DNA of 64,000 bases from Pontibacter roseus DSM 17521 (lineage in GTDB: Bacteria > Bacteroidota > Bacteroidia > Cytophagales > Hymenobacteraceae): assembly GCF_000373265.1 (NCBI RefSeq), contig NZ_KB890765.1, positions 124,001 to 188,000 on the forward strand. Direction: 5' to 3'. Shown piece by piece: positions 36,366 through 45,795 of this stretch. The position numbers were made by a program, and so were the translations under genes. Numbering within the stretch: the stretch's first letter is position 1; every line of letters starts with the position of its first letter. The notes under the pieces are model-generated. The model was given only the letters and a program-made list of their open reading frames with translations, was not told the DNA's origin and made no database searches.

Positions 36366-37289
36366 ATGATTAACTGGAACGGCGTATTCCCTGCACTCAC
36401 CACGAAATTCCATGCCGACGGCAGCCTTGACTTCGATACTTTCTTTAAGAACGTAGATGCACAGTTGGAAGCGGGTGTGGACGGCATCATCCTGGGCGGC
36501 ACGTTGGGTGAAGCCAGCGTACTGCGGACCGATGAAAAACAGGAACTGACCCGCAAGGCCATAGCCTATGTGGCAGGCAAAGTACCCGTAATAATGAACA
36601 TCGCCGAAGGGGCCACGCACGAAGCCGTGCAGCGCGCCCGCGAAGCCGAAGAGATGGGCGTAGATGGCCTGATGCTGCTCCCGCCCATGCGCTACTACTC
36701 CGACCACCGCGAAACGGTTGCCTTTTTCAAGGCTGTAGCCGAAAGCACATCGCTGCCCATCATGATTTACAACAACCCCGTAGACTACAAGCGGAGCATT
36801 ACCCTGGAGATGTTTGACGAGTTGCTCGTGCACGAGAACATACAGGCCGTAAAAGAATCAACCCGCGACCTAACCAACGTCACGCGCATGCTCAACCGCT
36901 ATGGTGACCGCATCAAGATTTTGTGTGGGGTAGATACCCTGGCTTTGGAAAGTCTGTTCATGGGAGCGCACGGTTGGGTGGCAGGCCTGGTGTGTGCTTT
37001 CCCAAAAGAAACAATGGCAGTATTCAAATTAGCCAAAGCCGGTAGAGCACAGGAGGCATTGGAGATATACCGTTGGTTTATGCCGCTGCTGGAACTGGAT
37101 ATCCACCCAAAACTGGTGCAGTACATTAAACTGGCCGAGCAAATGGAAGGCATCGGCAGCGAACATGTGCGTGCGCCGCGCCTGACGCTGATTGGGGAAG
37201 AGCGCGAAGCCGTTATGGCCACTATCCAAAAAGGAATTGACACGAGGCCACAGCTGCCTGATTTTAAAGAAGAAGCCTATGTCGTATAG
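36366..37289 (+). CDS. DapA-family lyase, likely 1-pyrroline-4-hydroxy-2-carboxylate deaminase
   Basis: The 307-aa TIM-barrel protein of the dihydrodipicolinate synthase/N-acetylneuraminate lyase superfamily has the active-site Tyr135 (MIYNNP) and Schiff-base Lys163 (IQAVKEST). It also has the GGTLGEA loop. In D-hydroxyproline breakdown a DapA relative deaminates and dehydrates pyrroline-4-hydroxy-2-carboxylate to 2-oxoglutarate semialdehyde. That role is assigned here from the four-gene context. Its last 11 bases overlap the next gene, so it leads a coupled operon. Confidence 0.88.
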   Translation: MINWNGVFPALTTKFHADGSLDFDTFFKNVDAQLEAGVDGIILGGTLGEASVLRTDEKQELTRKAIAYVAGKVPVIMNIAEGATHEAVQRAREAEEMGVDGLMLLPPMRYYSDHRETVAFFKAVAESTSLPIMIYNNPVDYKRSITLEMFDELLVHENIQAVKESTRDLTNVTRMLNRYGDRIKILCGVDTLALESLFMGAHGWVAGLVCAFPKETMAVFKLAKAGRAQEALEIYRWFMPLLELDIHPKLVQYIKLAEQMEGIGSEHVRAPRLTLIGEEREAVMATIQKGIDTRPQLPDFKEEAYVV

Positions 37290-38733
37290 CGAAGCTTTAA
37301 CCAACGCCGAGCAGGCGTTTGAAACATACAAGAAAACCACCCCGGCACAGCGGGCACAGCTCCTGCGAGGTATAGCGGAGGCCATAGAGGCGCTGGGGGA
37401 TGAACTGTTGGAAACAGCGAGCCGGGAGAGCAACCTCCCGCTGGCCCGCCTGACCGGCGAGCGCGGGCGTACCTGCAACCAGTTGCGCCTGTTTGCCGAC
37501 TTGGTGGAAGAAGGCTCCTGGGTGGAGGCCACCATCGACACCGCCTTACCCGACCGCCAGCCATTGCCGCGTCCCGATTTGCGCCGCATGCTGGTGCCGC
37601 TCGGGCCTGTGGTGGTATTCGGTGCGAGCAACTTTCCGCTGGCCTTTTCCACCGCTGGCGGTGACACGGCTTCCGCACTGGCGGCGGGCTGTACCGTGGT
37701 CTACAAAGAGCATCCAGGCCACCCGAAAACATCCCGTCTGGTGCACAAAGCCATCGCCCAGGCACTGCAGACAATCGAGCTTCCGGAAGGCGTGTTTCAG
37801 CATGTAAGCGGCGGTATAGAAGTAGGGCAGGAGCTGGTGAAGCATCCCGCTACAAAGGCTGTGGCTTTTACCGGGTCTTATAAGGGCGGCAAAGCTATTT
37901 TTGACCTGGCCATGCAGCGCAAAGTGCCTATTCCGGTATACGCCGAGATGGGCAGCACCAACCCTGTGTTTATACTTCCGGAAAAACTAAAGGAGAATAC
38001 GGAACAATTGGCGCGTCAGGCAGCGGCATCGGTGTTGTTGGGGGCGGGGCAGTTCTGTACCTGTCCGGGCTTGCTGTTTATACCTGACACGGAAGCCACG
38101 CCGCACTTTATGGCTGCTTTGGAAGAAGAGTTGAGCCAGGCCACACCCGCCAACATGCTGCACGACGGCATTGCCGGCAACTATTACAAGGGACTGGAAA
38201 AACTTCTGAAAGCGCAAGGGGTGCAGGCACTGGTGCAGCAGGAAGCCGATGTACTGGAAGGGCGCGCCGCCCTGGCAAGTACCAGCGCCGCGCAGTGGCT
38301 GCAGAATCCGGCCCTGCAGGAAGAAATTTTCGGCCCCTTCACCCTTGTGGTTAGGTATAGCAACGCAGAGGAATTGATTTCCGCAGCAAAAGCATTGCAG
38401 GGCCAACTGACCTGCACGCTTTGGGGCAGCGACCAGGAGCACGAATTACAGCAAGCACTTACTGATGTGCTGCGCGACAAATGCGGGCGCCTGTTGTTCT
38501 CCGGTGTTCCAACTGGGGTGGAGGTTAGCCATGCCATGACACACGGCGGTCCTTTCCCGGCCACGACCGACAGCCGCAGCACGTCTGTAGGCACCTACGC
38601 CATCAAACGCTTCGCTCGGCCTGTCACGTTTCAGTCGGCACCGCAGGCACTGTTGCCAGCAGAGTTGCAGGACGAAAACCGCAGCGGCCTTTGGCGCACC
38701 ATTAACGGAAAACTTTCCCAAAGCAGCCTATAA
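37279..38733 (+). CDS. 2-oxoglutarate semialdehyde dehydrogenase
   Basis: From MSYSEALTNAEQAFETYKKT (37279) the protein has 484 aa and belongs to the aldehyde dehydrogenase superfamily, in the branch of ketoglutarate-semialdehyde dehydrogenases. The catalytic Cys260 lies in GAGQFCTCPG, the general-base Glu223 in YAEMGSTNPV, and the cofactor loop in VAFTGSYKGG. It oxidises the semialdehyde to 2-oxoglutarate, which enters the TCA cycle. The start overlaps the end of the previous gene. A longer in-frame start reads back through that gene and is rejected. Confidence 0.9.
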   Translation: MSYSEALTNAEQAFETYKKTTPAQRAQLLRGIAEAIEALGDELLETASRESNLPLARLTGERGRTCNQLRLFADLVEEGSWVEATIDTALPDRQPLPRPDLRRMLVPLGPVVVFGASNFPLAFSTAGGDTASALAAGCTVVYKEHPGHPKTSRLVHKAIAQALQTIELPEGVFQHVSGGIEVGQELVKHPATKAVAFTGSYKGGKAIFDLAMQRKVPIPVYAEMGSTNPVFILPEKLKENTEQLARQAAASVLLGAGQFCTCPGLLFIPDTEATPHFMAALEEELSQATPANMLHDGIAGNYYKGLEKLLKAQGVQALVQQEADVLEGRAALASTSAAQWLQNPALQEEIFGPFTLVVRYSNAEELISAAKALQGQLTCTLWGSDQEHELQQALTDVLRDKCGRLLFSGVPTGVEVSHAMTHGGPFPATTDSRSTSVGTYAIKRFARPVTFQSAPQALLPAELQDENRSGLWRTINGKLSQSSL

Positions 38734-38741
38734 GTATACGA

Positions 38742-39743
38742 ATGGCCAGAAAAACATTCTTTTGCATCGACGCCCACACCTGCGGCAACCCGGTGCGCCT
38801 GGTGGCAAGCGGCGGCCCCGTGCTGCAGGGCCACAACATGAGCGACAAACGACTGCACTTTCTCCAGGAGTATGACTGGATTCGGAAAGGGCTGATGTTT
38901 GAGCCACGCGGCCACGACATGATGTCGGGCAGCATCCTATACCCGCCGCATGACCCGGAGAACGATGTGGCCGTGCTCTACATCGAGACCAGCGGCTGCC
39001 TACCCATGTGCGGGCACGGCACCATCGGTACGGTCACGATTGCGCTGGAAGAAGGCCTCATCACCCCCAAGATACCCGGCCAACTCCGCCTCGAAACACC
39101 GGCCGGCCTGGTGCGCGTGCAGTATACCCAGGAGGGCGACAAAGTGAAATCGGTGAAACTGACGAACGTGCCATCCTACCTGGACTCAGAAGACCTGGTG
39201 GTCGAATGTCCGGAGTTAGGGATGTTGAAAGTGGACGTGGCCTATGGTGGTAACTTTTACGCCATTGTGGACCCGCAGGAGAATTTCAAAGGTATAGAGG
39301 ACTACACAGCCGACAAGCTCATCTCCTGGAGCCGGGTGCTGCGCCAGCGCCTGAACGAGCAGTATACCTTCGTGCATCCCGACAACCCAGCTATCAAAGG
39401 CCTCTCGCACATCCTCTGGACGGGCGAGCCGTTGGCGTCTACCTCCACGGCACGCAATGCGGTATTCTACGGCGATAAAGCCATTGACCGCTCGCCCTGT
39501 GGCACCGGCACTTCGGCACGCATGGCGCAGTGGTATGCCAAGGGCAAGTTAAAACCGGGGCAAAAGTTCATCCACGAAAGCATCATCGGCTCGGTGTTCA
39601 CCGGCACCATTGAAGAGGAAACGATGGTAGCGGGCAAACCGGCCATTTATCCCGGCATCGAAGGCTGGGCCATCATCACCGGGCACAACACCATCTTTTT
39701 TGATGACGAAGACCCATACGTTCACGGTTTCCAGGTAATCTGA
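38742..39743 (+). CDS. 4-hydroxyproline 2-epimerase (proline racemase family)
   Basis: The 333-aa enzyme turns trans-4-hydroxy-L-proline into cis-4-hydroxy-D-proline, the first step of the pathway. The two catalytic cysteines are Cys90 (LPMCGHGTIG) and Cys253 (RSPCGTGTSA). Having Cys at both sites separates epimerases and racemases from the dehydratase branch. The N-terminal FFCIDAHTCGNPVR is family-typical. It starts eight bases after the dehydrogenase gene stops. Confidence 0.94.
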   Translation: MARKTFFCIDAHTCGNPVRLVASGGPVLQGHNMSDKRLHFLQEYDWIRKGLMFEPRGHDMMSGSILYPPHDPENDVAVLYIETSGCLPMCGHGTIGTVTIALEEGLITPKIPGQLRLETPAGLVRVQYTQEGDKVKSVKLTNVPSYLDSEDLVVECPELGMLKVDVAYGGNFYAIVDPQENFKGIEDYTADKLISWSRVLRQRLNEQYTFVHPDNPAIKGLSHILWTGEPLASTSTARNAVFYGDKAIDRSPCGTGTSARMAQWYAKGKLKPGQKFIHESIIGSVFTGTIEEETMVAGKPAIYPGIEGWAIITGHNTIFFDDEDPYVHGFQVI

Positions 39744-39744
39744 T

Positions 39745-40992
39745 ATGAGCAACGTAATTATCATCGGTGGGGGCATCGTGGGCCTGTTCACTGCCTACTA
39801 CCTCTCAGAAGAAGGCTTCGAAGTCACCCTGCTCGACCAGGGAGGCATGCAGCAGGGCTGCTCTACAGGCAATGCCGGCATGATTGTGCCAAGTCACATA
39901 GTACCGCTAGCTTCGCCAGGTATGATTAGCAAAGGACTGAAGTGGATGTTCTCCGCGACCAGTCCTTTTTATATTCACCCCAGGCTCGACAGGCGACTGC
40001 TGCAATGGTGCCTGCACTTTTACCGCGCCTCTACTAAGAAACATGTAGAGCACAGCATCCCATACCTGAAAAACCTGAGCCTGCTGAGCAAGCGCCTATA
40101 CCTGGATTTTGCGCTGCAGCACCCCGAATCCCAGATTGGATTGGAAGAGAAAGGCCTGCTGATGCTGTACAGAACGCCAGAAATGGAGCGGGAGGAAATT
40201 GAAATGGCGCACCTGGCCAACCAGCATGGGTTGGAAGCAAACGTGCTGTCGCGGGAGGAAGCGCAACAGCTCGAACCAAACGTGGAACTGGACGTGCGCG
40301 GGGCGGTGCATTTCACGGGCGATGCGCATCTGGACCCTGCCAGGCTGCACTGCTTCCTAAAAGATTACCTTATAGCCAAAGGCGTGAAGCTGGTGTCGCA
40401 GGCGCAGGTGCTTAAATTTGAGAATAGGGGCAACCGCATACATGCTGTAGTGACCAGCCAAGGCGACTTCAACTGCGACCAGCTGATTGTCTGTGCCGGG
40501 GCTTGGTCGGGCGGACTGGCTAGCAAATTGGGCATTTACCTGCCCATGCTATCCGGTAAAGGCTATAGTTTTATGCAGCAGAACCAGCCAGCTTTGCAGC
40601 TCCCTGCCATACTCTGCGAACGGAAAGTAGCCGTTACGCCCTTTGGTGAACAAGTGCGTTTTGGGGGCACCATGGAAATCACGGGAACCGACCACAGCAT
40701 CAACCAACAGCGGGTGCGGGGTATTTTCGATGCGATTCCAAAATACTATACTAGTTTCCAGCCTACACTTCCGGAGCCGGAGAAAGTATGGAGCGGCCTG
40801 AGGCCGTGTTCACCGGATGGCCTGCCTTACATTGGCGCTACGCAGCGTTGGAGTAATGTGCTGTTTGGCACGGGCCATAGCATGATGGGCGTGAGTCTGG
40901 CACCGGCAACAGGCAAAGTGCTGGCCGAACAACTGCTGCAGAAAAAAGCGCAGCTGCTCACCGATGCCTTCTCGCCGGACAGGTATAACTAA
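39745..40992 (+). CDS. D-hydroxyproline dehydrogenase (FAD, DAO family)
   Basis: The 415-aa protein opens with the dinucleotide-binding IIIGGGIVGLFTAYYL, an FAD contact STGNAGMI and the late GLRPCSPDGLPYIG plus GHSMMGVSLAPATGK blocks of DadA-like oxidoreductases. In this setting it oxidises cis-4-hydroxy-D-proline to pyrroline-4-hydroxy-2-carboxylate, passing electrons to the respiratory chain or oxygen. It starts one base after the epimerase stops. D-amino acid dehydrogenase would be the neutral name. Confidence 0.88.
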   Translation: MSNVIIIGGGIVGLFTAYYLSEEGFEVTLLDQGGMQQGCSTGNAGMIVPSHIVPLASPGMISKGLKWMFSATSPFYIHPRLDRRLLQWCLHFYRASTKKHVEHSIPYLKNLSLLSKRLYLDFALQHPESQIGLEEKGLLMLYRTPEMEREEIEMAHLANQHGLEANVLSREEAQQLEPNVELDVRGAVHFTGDAHLDPARLHCFLKDYLIAKGVKLVSQAQVLKFENRGNRIHAVVTSQGDFNCDQLIVCAGAWSGGLASKLGIYLPMLSGKGYSFMQQNQPALQLPAILCERKVAVTPFGEQVRFGGTMEITGTDHSINQQRVRGIFDAIPKYYTSFQPTLPEPEKVWSGLRPCSPDGLPYIGATQRWSNVLFGTGHSMMGVSLAPATGKVLAEQLLQKKAQLLTDAFSPDRYN

Positions 40993-41308
40993 TCAGGTAT
41001 AGAGAGGCGGCTCGACATATATTGTGCGGTTTCTCTTTGCTGCTCCAGGCATCCATGTCTGAAACCAAGCTTGCTACGCACTTACTACTCCGTGTAATCC
41101 GTTACACGGGGAATAGGAAATTTCCGGCAGTTGACTTGTGACTGAGATGCCCGAAAAGCAGGAGGGAGCAGAACATGGAAACTGTAGCAGCTGAGAAGTA
41201 TAAAGCAAGGCTTCTTTTACAGGTATAGGCGATGTAAAATTGCAAAAACAAATCTTTTGAAGGCACTTGGCTTACTCAGTGCGCAATAATTCATAAATCG
41301 ATTCAGGT
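40993..41308. other. Spacer before dipeptidyl peptidase IV, with a small palindrome
   Basis: No gene is seen. CCGTGTAA-TCCG-TTACACGG at 41090-41109 is a perfect palindrome with 8-bp arms that could be an operator or a weak hairpin. Three GGTATA copies occur here. No full promoter pair was found. Confidence 0.45.
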
Positions 41309-43513
41309 ATGCACAACTTTAAACTCCGGGTTCTCCTGCTGCAGCTGTGGCTGCTCGTCATCTTTGCCAACACCTCCCTTGCCCAGGGCAGCCAAAACCG
41401 CCAATGGCTGAAAGCCGGCAATGCCTATGTGATGGCTGAGCAGGGGCAGCTGGTAAAGTATACTTTGCCGAAGGAAACCTCCAGCGTTTTCCTGGAGAAG
41501 GCAGCGCTTATACCTGCCGGCAAAACCGAGCCCTTGAAAGTTCGGAGTTTTGCTTTAACGGCCGATGAACAGAAAGTCCTGATTTATACCAACACCCAAA
41601 AGGTATGGCGCTACGATACCCGAGGCGATTATTGGGTGTATGACCTGCAAACAAAGAAGCTGCGTCAGTTGGGAGCAGGCAGACCGGAATCATCCCTGAT
41701 GTTTGCTAAATTCTCGCCGGATGGAGGGAAAGTGGCCTATGTAAGCGAGCACAATATTTTTGTAGAAGACCTTCAAAACGGTGAGCAAAAGCAGCTAACG
41801 AAAGACGGTACCCGAAAGCTCATCAATGGTACCTTCGACTGGGCCTACGAAGAAGAATTCTCCGCACGCGACGGTTTCCGTTGGAGTCCCGACAGCAAAA
41901 AGATTGCCTACTGGCAACTGGATGCGACACAGGTGAAAGATTACATCATGTTTAATATGACAGACGATGTGTACGCAAAAGTAATCCCGGTAGAGTACCC
42001 CGTGGCCGGAGAAGCGCCATCGCCTTACAAAATCGGAGTGGTAAACATCAACAATGCGGCTACCCGCTGGATGGAGATACCCGGAGACCCAAGTAACACT
42101 TACCTGCCCCGCATGGAGTGGGCTGCTTCTGCCGATGAACTCGTCGTGCAGCAACTGAACCGCAAGCAGAACGAAAGCACGCTATACCTCTGCCATGCTG
42201 AAAACGGCAAGGCCAGACAGATATATCAAGAGCAGGACGAAGCCTGGATTGACATTCTGCCCAGCTGGGACAATTCCTACAGTTACGGTGGCTGGGACTG
42301 GTTGAATGGTGGCAAAGAGTTTTTGTGGGCGAGCGAGAAAGACGGCTGGCGCCACCTCTACCGCATAAGCCGCGACGGCAAAAAAGAAAGCCTGGTCACC
42401 AAAGGCAACTATGATGTGATGGAGATTGCTGGCATAGACGAAAAGGAAGAGTACGTTTATTTTCTGGCCTCACCAGACAATGCCACCCAGCAGTACCTGT
42501 ACCGCACGCGTCTCAATGGCAAAGGCAAAGCAGAGCGTATTACCCCGGCATCGCAGCCAGGCACGCATACCTATAGCTTGTCTCCAAATGCAAAGTATGC
42601 CCAGCATCGCTTTTCTAACTATTACACCAAGCCGGTGGGTGAGTGGGTCTCGTTGCCAAACCACAAGTCTACAGTAGGCGAAAGTGCCGTAGCTAAAGCA
42701 TTGGCCACGGCCGATAAAGCTGCCAGCGGGGTAGAGTTCCTCAAAATTAAAACCGCGGATGGGGTAGAGATGGATGCCTGGATGGCCAAGCCTGCCAACT
42801 TCGATGCGAAGAAGAGGTACCCAATCGTTTTCTATGTATACACCGAGCCAGCAGGCCAAACCGTGAATGATGTGTATGGGGCAGGTCATAACAATCTGTA
42901 CAAAGGCAACATGGCCGAGGACGGATACATCTATGTATCGGTAGACAACCGTGGTACGCCCGTGCCCAAAGGCAGGAACTGGCGCAAGAGCATCTACCGG
43001 AAAGTGGGCCAGCTGAACATATCAGACCAGGCTGCTGCAGCCAGAGAACTGCTCAAGTTACCCTTTGTAGATTCAGCCAGGGTCGCGGTTTGGGGCTGGA
43101 GTGGCGGCGGCTCCGCTACGCTCAACCTGCTCTTCCAGCACCCGGATATTTATAAGACAGGCATTTCGGTAGCTGCCGTAGCCAACCAACTCACCTACGA
43201 CAACATTTACCAGGAGCGCTATATGGGGCTACCGCAGGAGAACCGCGAGGACTTTGTTAAAGGCTCACCCATGACCCATGCTAAAAACTTGAAGGGCAAC
43301 CTGCTCTACATCCATGGAACTGGTGATGACAACGTGCACTATAACAATGCTGAGCAGTTGGTGAATGAGTTAATCAGGTATAACAAGCAGTTCCAGTTTA
43401 TGCCTTACCCGAATCGCTCGCACAGCATTTCCGAAGGGGAGGGCACCGAGGAACACCTTTCTACTTTGTTTACCAACTTCCTGAAGCAGTACTGCCCGCC
43501 GGGCGGCAGATAG
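41309..43513 (+). CDS. Dipeptidyl peptidase IV (S9B), secreted
   Basis: DPP IV cuts Xaa-Pro dipeptides from peptide N-termini. The 734-aa protein has a signal peptide (LLLQLWLLVIFANTSLAQ) and a beta-propeller with the double-Glu motif DWAYEEEF (Glu182-Glu183) that holds the free amino end. The hydrolase domain has the triad Ser598 (WGWSGGGS), Asp673 (HGTGDDNVH) and His705 (NRSHSISEG). It lies 316 bases after the hydroxyproline genes on the same strand and would supply X-Pro or X-Hyp dipeptides in the periplasm. Confidence 0.94.
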   Translation: MHNFKLRVLLLQLWLLVIFANTSLAQGSQNRQWLKAGNAYVMAEQGQLVKYTLPKETSSVFLEKAALIPAGKTEPLKVRSFALTADEQKVLIYTNTQKVWRYDTRGDYWVYDLQTKKLRQLGAGRPESSLMFAKFSPDGGKVAYVSEHNIFVEDLQNGEQKQLTKDGTRKLINGTFDWAYEEEFSARDGFRWSPDSKKIAYWQLDATQVKDYIMFNMTDDVYAKVIPVEYPVAGEAPSPYKIGVVNINNAATRWMEIPGDPSNTYLPRMEWAASADELVVQQLNRKQNESTLYLCHAENGKARQIYQEQDEAWIDILPSWDNSYSYGGWDWLNGGKEFLWASEKDGWRHLYRISRDGKKESLVTKGNYDVMEIAGIDEKEEYVYFLASPDNATQQYLYRTRLNGKGKAERITPASQPGTHTYSLSPNAKYAQHRFSNYYTKPVGEWVSLPNHKSTVGESAVAKALATADKAASGVEFLKIKTADGVEMDAWMAKPANFDAKKRYPIVFYVYTEPAGQTVNDVYGAGHNNLYKGNMAEDGYIYVSVDNRGTPVPKGRNWRKSIYRKVGQLNISDQAAAARELLKLPFVDSARVAVWGWSGGGSATLNLLFQHPDIYKTGISVAAVANQLTYDNIYQERYMGLPQENREDFVKGSPMTHAKNLKGNLLYIHGTGDDNVHYNNAEQLVNELIRYNKQFQFMPYPNRSHSISEGEGTEEHLSTLFTNFLKQYCPPGGR

Positions 43514-43521
43514 AATATTAA

Positions 43522-43570
43522 AAAGAGGGCAAAGCTTGTAAGAACACCTTTTACAAGCTTTGCCCTCTTT
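43522..43570. terminator. Bidirectional hairpin terminator after DPP IV
   Basis: AAAGAGGGCAAAGCTTGTAA and its exact complement (20 bp, 9-base loop) are followed by a T-rich end. Confidence 0.85.
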
Positions 43571-43704
43571 GCTATTGGCAGAATAGTATGAACTGGTATG
43601 CTGACGACTTCTGAGTACAGCCTGCTTAGACCTATTACTACACCGAAATAGGGTTGGTAAATTGTATACATCAGGTATACCGCAGCTCTAAAGTCTGAAC
43701 AAAC

Positions 43705-43740
43705 AAAAAGCGCCAGCCACTTCTAGAGTAGCTAGCGCTT
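43705..43740 (-). terminator. Terminator of tRNA-Arg
   Basis: A 13-bp hairpin (arms at 43708-43720 and 43728-43740) contains two positions that pair as G-U only on the minus strand, and a run of five T follows on that strand. This shows it serves the tRNA-Arg transcript. Confidence 0.75.
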
Positions 43741-43753
43741 GAAATTGTACCTG

Positions 43754-43827
43754 TGCACCCGAGAGGATTCGAACCCCTAACCCTCGGAGCCGAAATCCGA
43801 TATTCTATCCAGTTGAACTACGGGTGC
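43754..43827 (-). tRNA. tRNA-Arg (anticodon TCG)
   Basis: The minus strand gives an acceptor GCACCCG/CGGGTGC, an anticodon stem TCGGA/TCCGA with loop TTTCGGC (anticodon TCG, reading CGA), and a T-arm with GGTTCGAATC. The discriminator is A and CCA is not encoded. Confidence 0.95.
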
Positions 43828-43838
43828 TTGTCGTGCTG

Positions 43839-43869
43839 CAAAAATAGGAACAATGCGCTAAAAAGGAAA
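43839..43869 (-). promoter_or_regulatory. Candidate promoter of tRNA-Arg
   Basis: Read on the minus strand, TATTTTTG (43839-43846) is a perfect -7 box, and TTTC (43866-43869) is a three-of-four -33 box 19 bases away. Transcription would start a few bases before the tRNA. Confidence 0.5.
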
Positions 43870-44017
43870 TTTTAAGTTTAAAATTTATCGGCGTACAATC
43901 TACTTACACCTGTCTGTTACAGCTTATGGCGGGTTAAGTGGCTAAGGGATAAAACAATAAGCAGGGTTTTCAAGTTTATAGATATTAGTTCTAGAACCAA
44001 AATAACATCACGAAGCT

Positions 44018-44431
44018 ATGGAAAAAGTGTATACGGCAGAAGTGACTGCCACAGGCGGCCGACGGGGCCATATAAAATCATCGGACGGGATACTGGACAT
44101 GCCGCTTGCTGTACCGGAAGGTATGGGGTCGAATGGAAAGACAAACCCGGAGCAGCTGTTCGCGGCAGGTTATGCCGCCTGCTTTCAGAGCGCTCTCCTG
44201 CTTGTATCAGGCAAGCACCATGAGCGGCTGAATCCGGAGTCGACGGTAACGGCGCACGTAGACCTGCTCAAGAACGACAACGGTGGCTACGGCCTCGGCG
44301 TGAAACTGGAGGTACACCTACCGGGTGTAGACAAGGAAAAGGCCCAGCAACTGGTGGACGAGGCACATCAGGTTTGCCCGTACTCCATCGGGACACGCGG
44401 CAATATCCAGGTAGATTTGGAGATAGTGTAG
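44018..44431 (+). CDS. ohr: Organic hydroperoxide resistance protein (Ohr, OsmC superfamily)
   Basis: Ohr reduces organic hydroperoxides with a reactive cysteine pair. The 137-aa length is exact for the family. Cys55 is in YAACFQSAL and Cys120 in HQVCPYS. The N-terminal YTAEVTATGGRRGHIKSSDG is the Ohr rather than the OsmC pattern. The gene stands alone between tRNA-Arg and sucC, and no OhrR-type regulator is adjacent. Confidence 0.94.
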   Translation: MEKVYTAEVTATGGRRGHIKSSDGILDMPLAVPEGMGSNGKTNPEQLFAAGYAACFQSALLLVSGKHHERLNPESTVTAHVDLLKNDNGGYGLGVKLEVHLPGVDKEKAQQLVDEAHQVCPYSIGTRGNIQVDLEIV

Positions 44432-44487
44432 GGAATTGGAGAGCTATAGAGTATAGGAGTCATTCTCAACACCTTATTCACAAGGAT

Positions 44488-44531
44488 AAAAACAGAAAGG
44501 GCTGCCAGTTACGGCAGCCCTTTCTGTTTTT
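44488..44531. terminator. Bidirectional hairpin terminator
   Basis: AAAAACAGAAAGGGCTGCC and its exact complement (19 bp, 6-base loop) separate the converging ohr and sucC stops. Confidence 0.9.
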
Positions 44532-44544
44532 ATGTATGGTAGGA

Positions 44545-45741
44545 CTAAGCCTGTGCCAGAACCTGCTCTACTCTCTCAGCGGCTTCTTTCAACGCCACAG
44601 CAGAGTATACTTTCAGGCCAGACTCGTCGATGATGCGAGCGCCTTCTTCAGCGTTCGTTCCTTGCAGACGAACAATGATTGGCACGTTGATGTCGCCGAT
44701 GTTCTTGTAAGCCTCTACAACCCCGTTCGCCACACGGTCGCAGCGCACAATGCCGCCAAAGATATTGATGAGGATAGCCTTTACGTTCGGGTCTTTCAGG
44801 ATGATGCGGAATCCAGCTTCAACCGTCTGTGCGTTTGCTCCACCCCCTACGTCCAGGAAGTTGGCAGGCTCGCCACCAGAAAGCTTGATAATGTCCATAG
44901 TCGCCATGGCAAGACCGGCACCGTTCACCATACAGCCTACGTTGCCATCCAGCTTCACGTAGTTCAGGTTAGACTGGCTAGCTTCCACCTCCAATGGGTC
45001 TTCTTCGGTAATGTCACGCAGCGCTGCTAGGTTCTTATGACGGAACAATGCGTTATCGTCCAGGTCAACTTTGGCGTCAACAGCCAAAATCTTGTTATCT
45101 GACGTCTTCAGCACAGGATTGATTTCGAACATGGCTGAGTCAGTCTCCACATAGGCTTTGTACAGGCTGGTGATGAACTTCACCATCTCTTTGAAAGCCT
45201 CGCCCTGCAGGCCGAACGCGAACGCGATTTTATTTGCCTGGAACGGACGCAGACCTACAGCCGGGTCAATCCATTCCTTTATGATTTTCTCAGGGGTCTT
45301 TTCAGCCACCTCTTCGATGTCCATACCACCTTCAGTAGATGCCATGATAACATTGCGACCTTTGGCACGGTCCAGCAGGATGCTCAGGTAGAACTCCTTC
45401 GGGTCAGACTCGCCTGGGTAGTAAACATCTTGCGCCACTAGCACTTTTTGTACCAGTTTGCCTTCAGGGCCGGTCTGGTGCGTCACCAGGGTCATGCCCA
45501 GTATGTCGCTGGCAATCTGCTTTACCTGGTCCAGGTTCTTGGCCAGCTTTACGCCACCACCTTTACCACGGCCACCCGCATGAATTTGCGCCTTGATTAC
45601 GTGCCAGCCTGTTCCGGTTTCCTCGGTCAGTTTCATGGCAGCCTTTACCGCTTGGTCCGGCGTCTCTGCCACGATGCCTTCCTGGATGCGAACGCCGTAG
45701 CTTTTTAGAATCTCTTTAGCCTGATATTCGTGTATGTTCAT
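44545..45741 (-). CDS. sucC: Succinyl-CoA synthetase (ADP-forming) subunit beta
   Basis: The beta subunit binds the nucleotide and succinate and makes ATP or GTP in the TCA cycle together with the alpha subunit SucD, which is not in this window. From [16 protein letters not shown] (45741) the protein has 398 aa, as in other bacteria. An upstream in-frame extension of 39 residues is not family sequence. The ATP-grasp motifs [12 protein letters not shown], the metal-binding [19 protein letters not shown] and [18 protein letters not shown] are all present. Few GGTATA motifs occur inside, similar to aconitase. Confidence 0.97.
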   Translation of the reverse strand: MNIHEYQAKEILKSYGVRIQEGIVAETPDQAVKAAMKLTEETGTGWHVIKAQIHAGGRGKGGGVKLAKNLDQVKQIASDILGMTLVTHQTGPEGKLVQKVLVAQDVYYPGESDPKEFYLSILLDRAKGRNVIMASTEGGMDIEEVAEKTPEKIIKEWIDPAVGLRPFQANKIAFAFGLQGEAFKEMVKFITSLYKAYVETDSAMFEINPVLKTSDNKILAVDAKVDLDDNALFRHKNLAALRDITEEDPLEVEASQSNLNYVKLDGNVGCMVNGAGLAMATMDIIKLSGGEPANFLDVGGGANAQTVEAGFRIILKDPNVKAILINIFGGIVRCDRVANGVVEAYKNIGDINVPIIVRLQGTNAEEGARIIDESGLKVYSAVALKEAAERVEQVLAQA

Positions 45742-45763
45742 GCTTTCAGTTTTAATAGACGCA

Positions 45764-45795
45764 CGAAAGTAAGCCTTTATCGCTTTAAATTCAAG
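45764..45795 (-). promoter_or_regulatory. Weak candidate promoter of sucC
   Basis: On the minus strand TACTTTCG (45764-45771) is one base off TAnnTTTG, and CTTG (45792-45795) is one base off TTTG, with a 20-base spacer. Confidence 0.35.

Noticed and set aside
44374..45030. A long plus-strand frame over sucC
   Set aside because: The minus strand carries the complete sucC with all ATP-grasp motifs, so this is a shadow.
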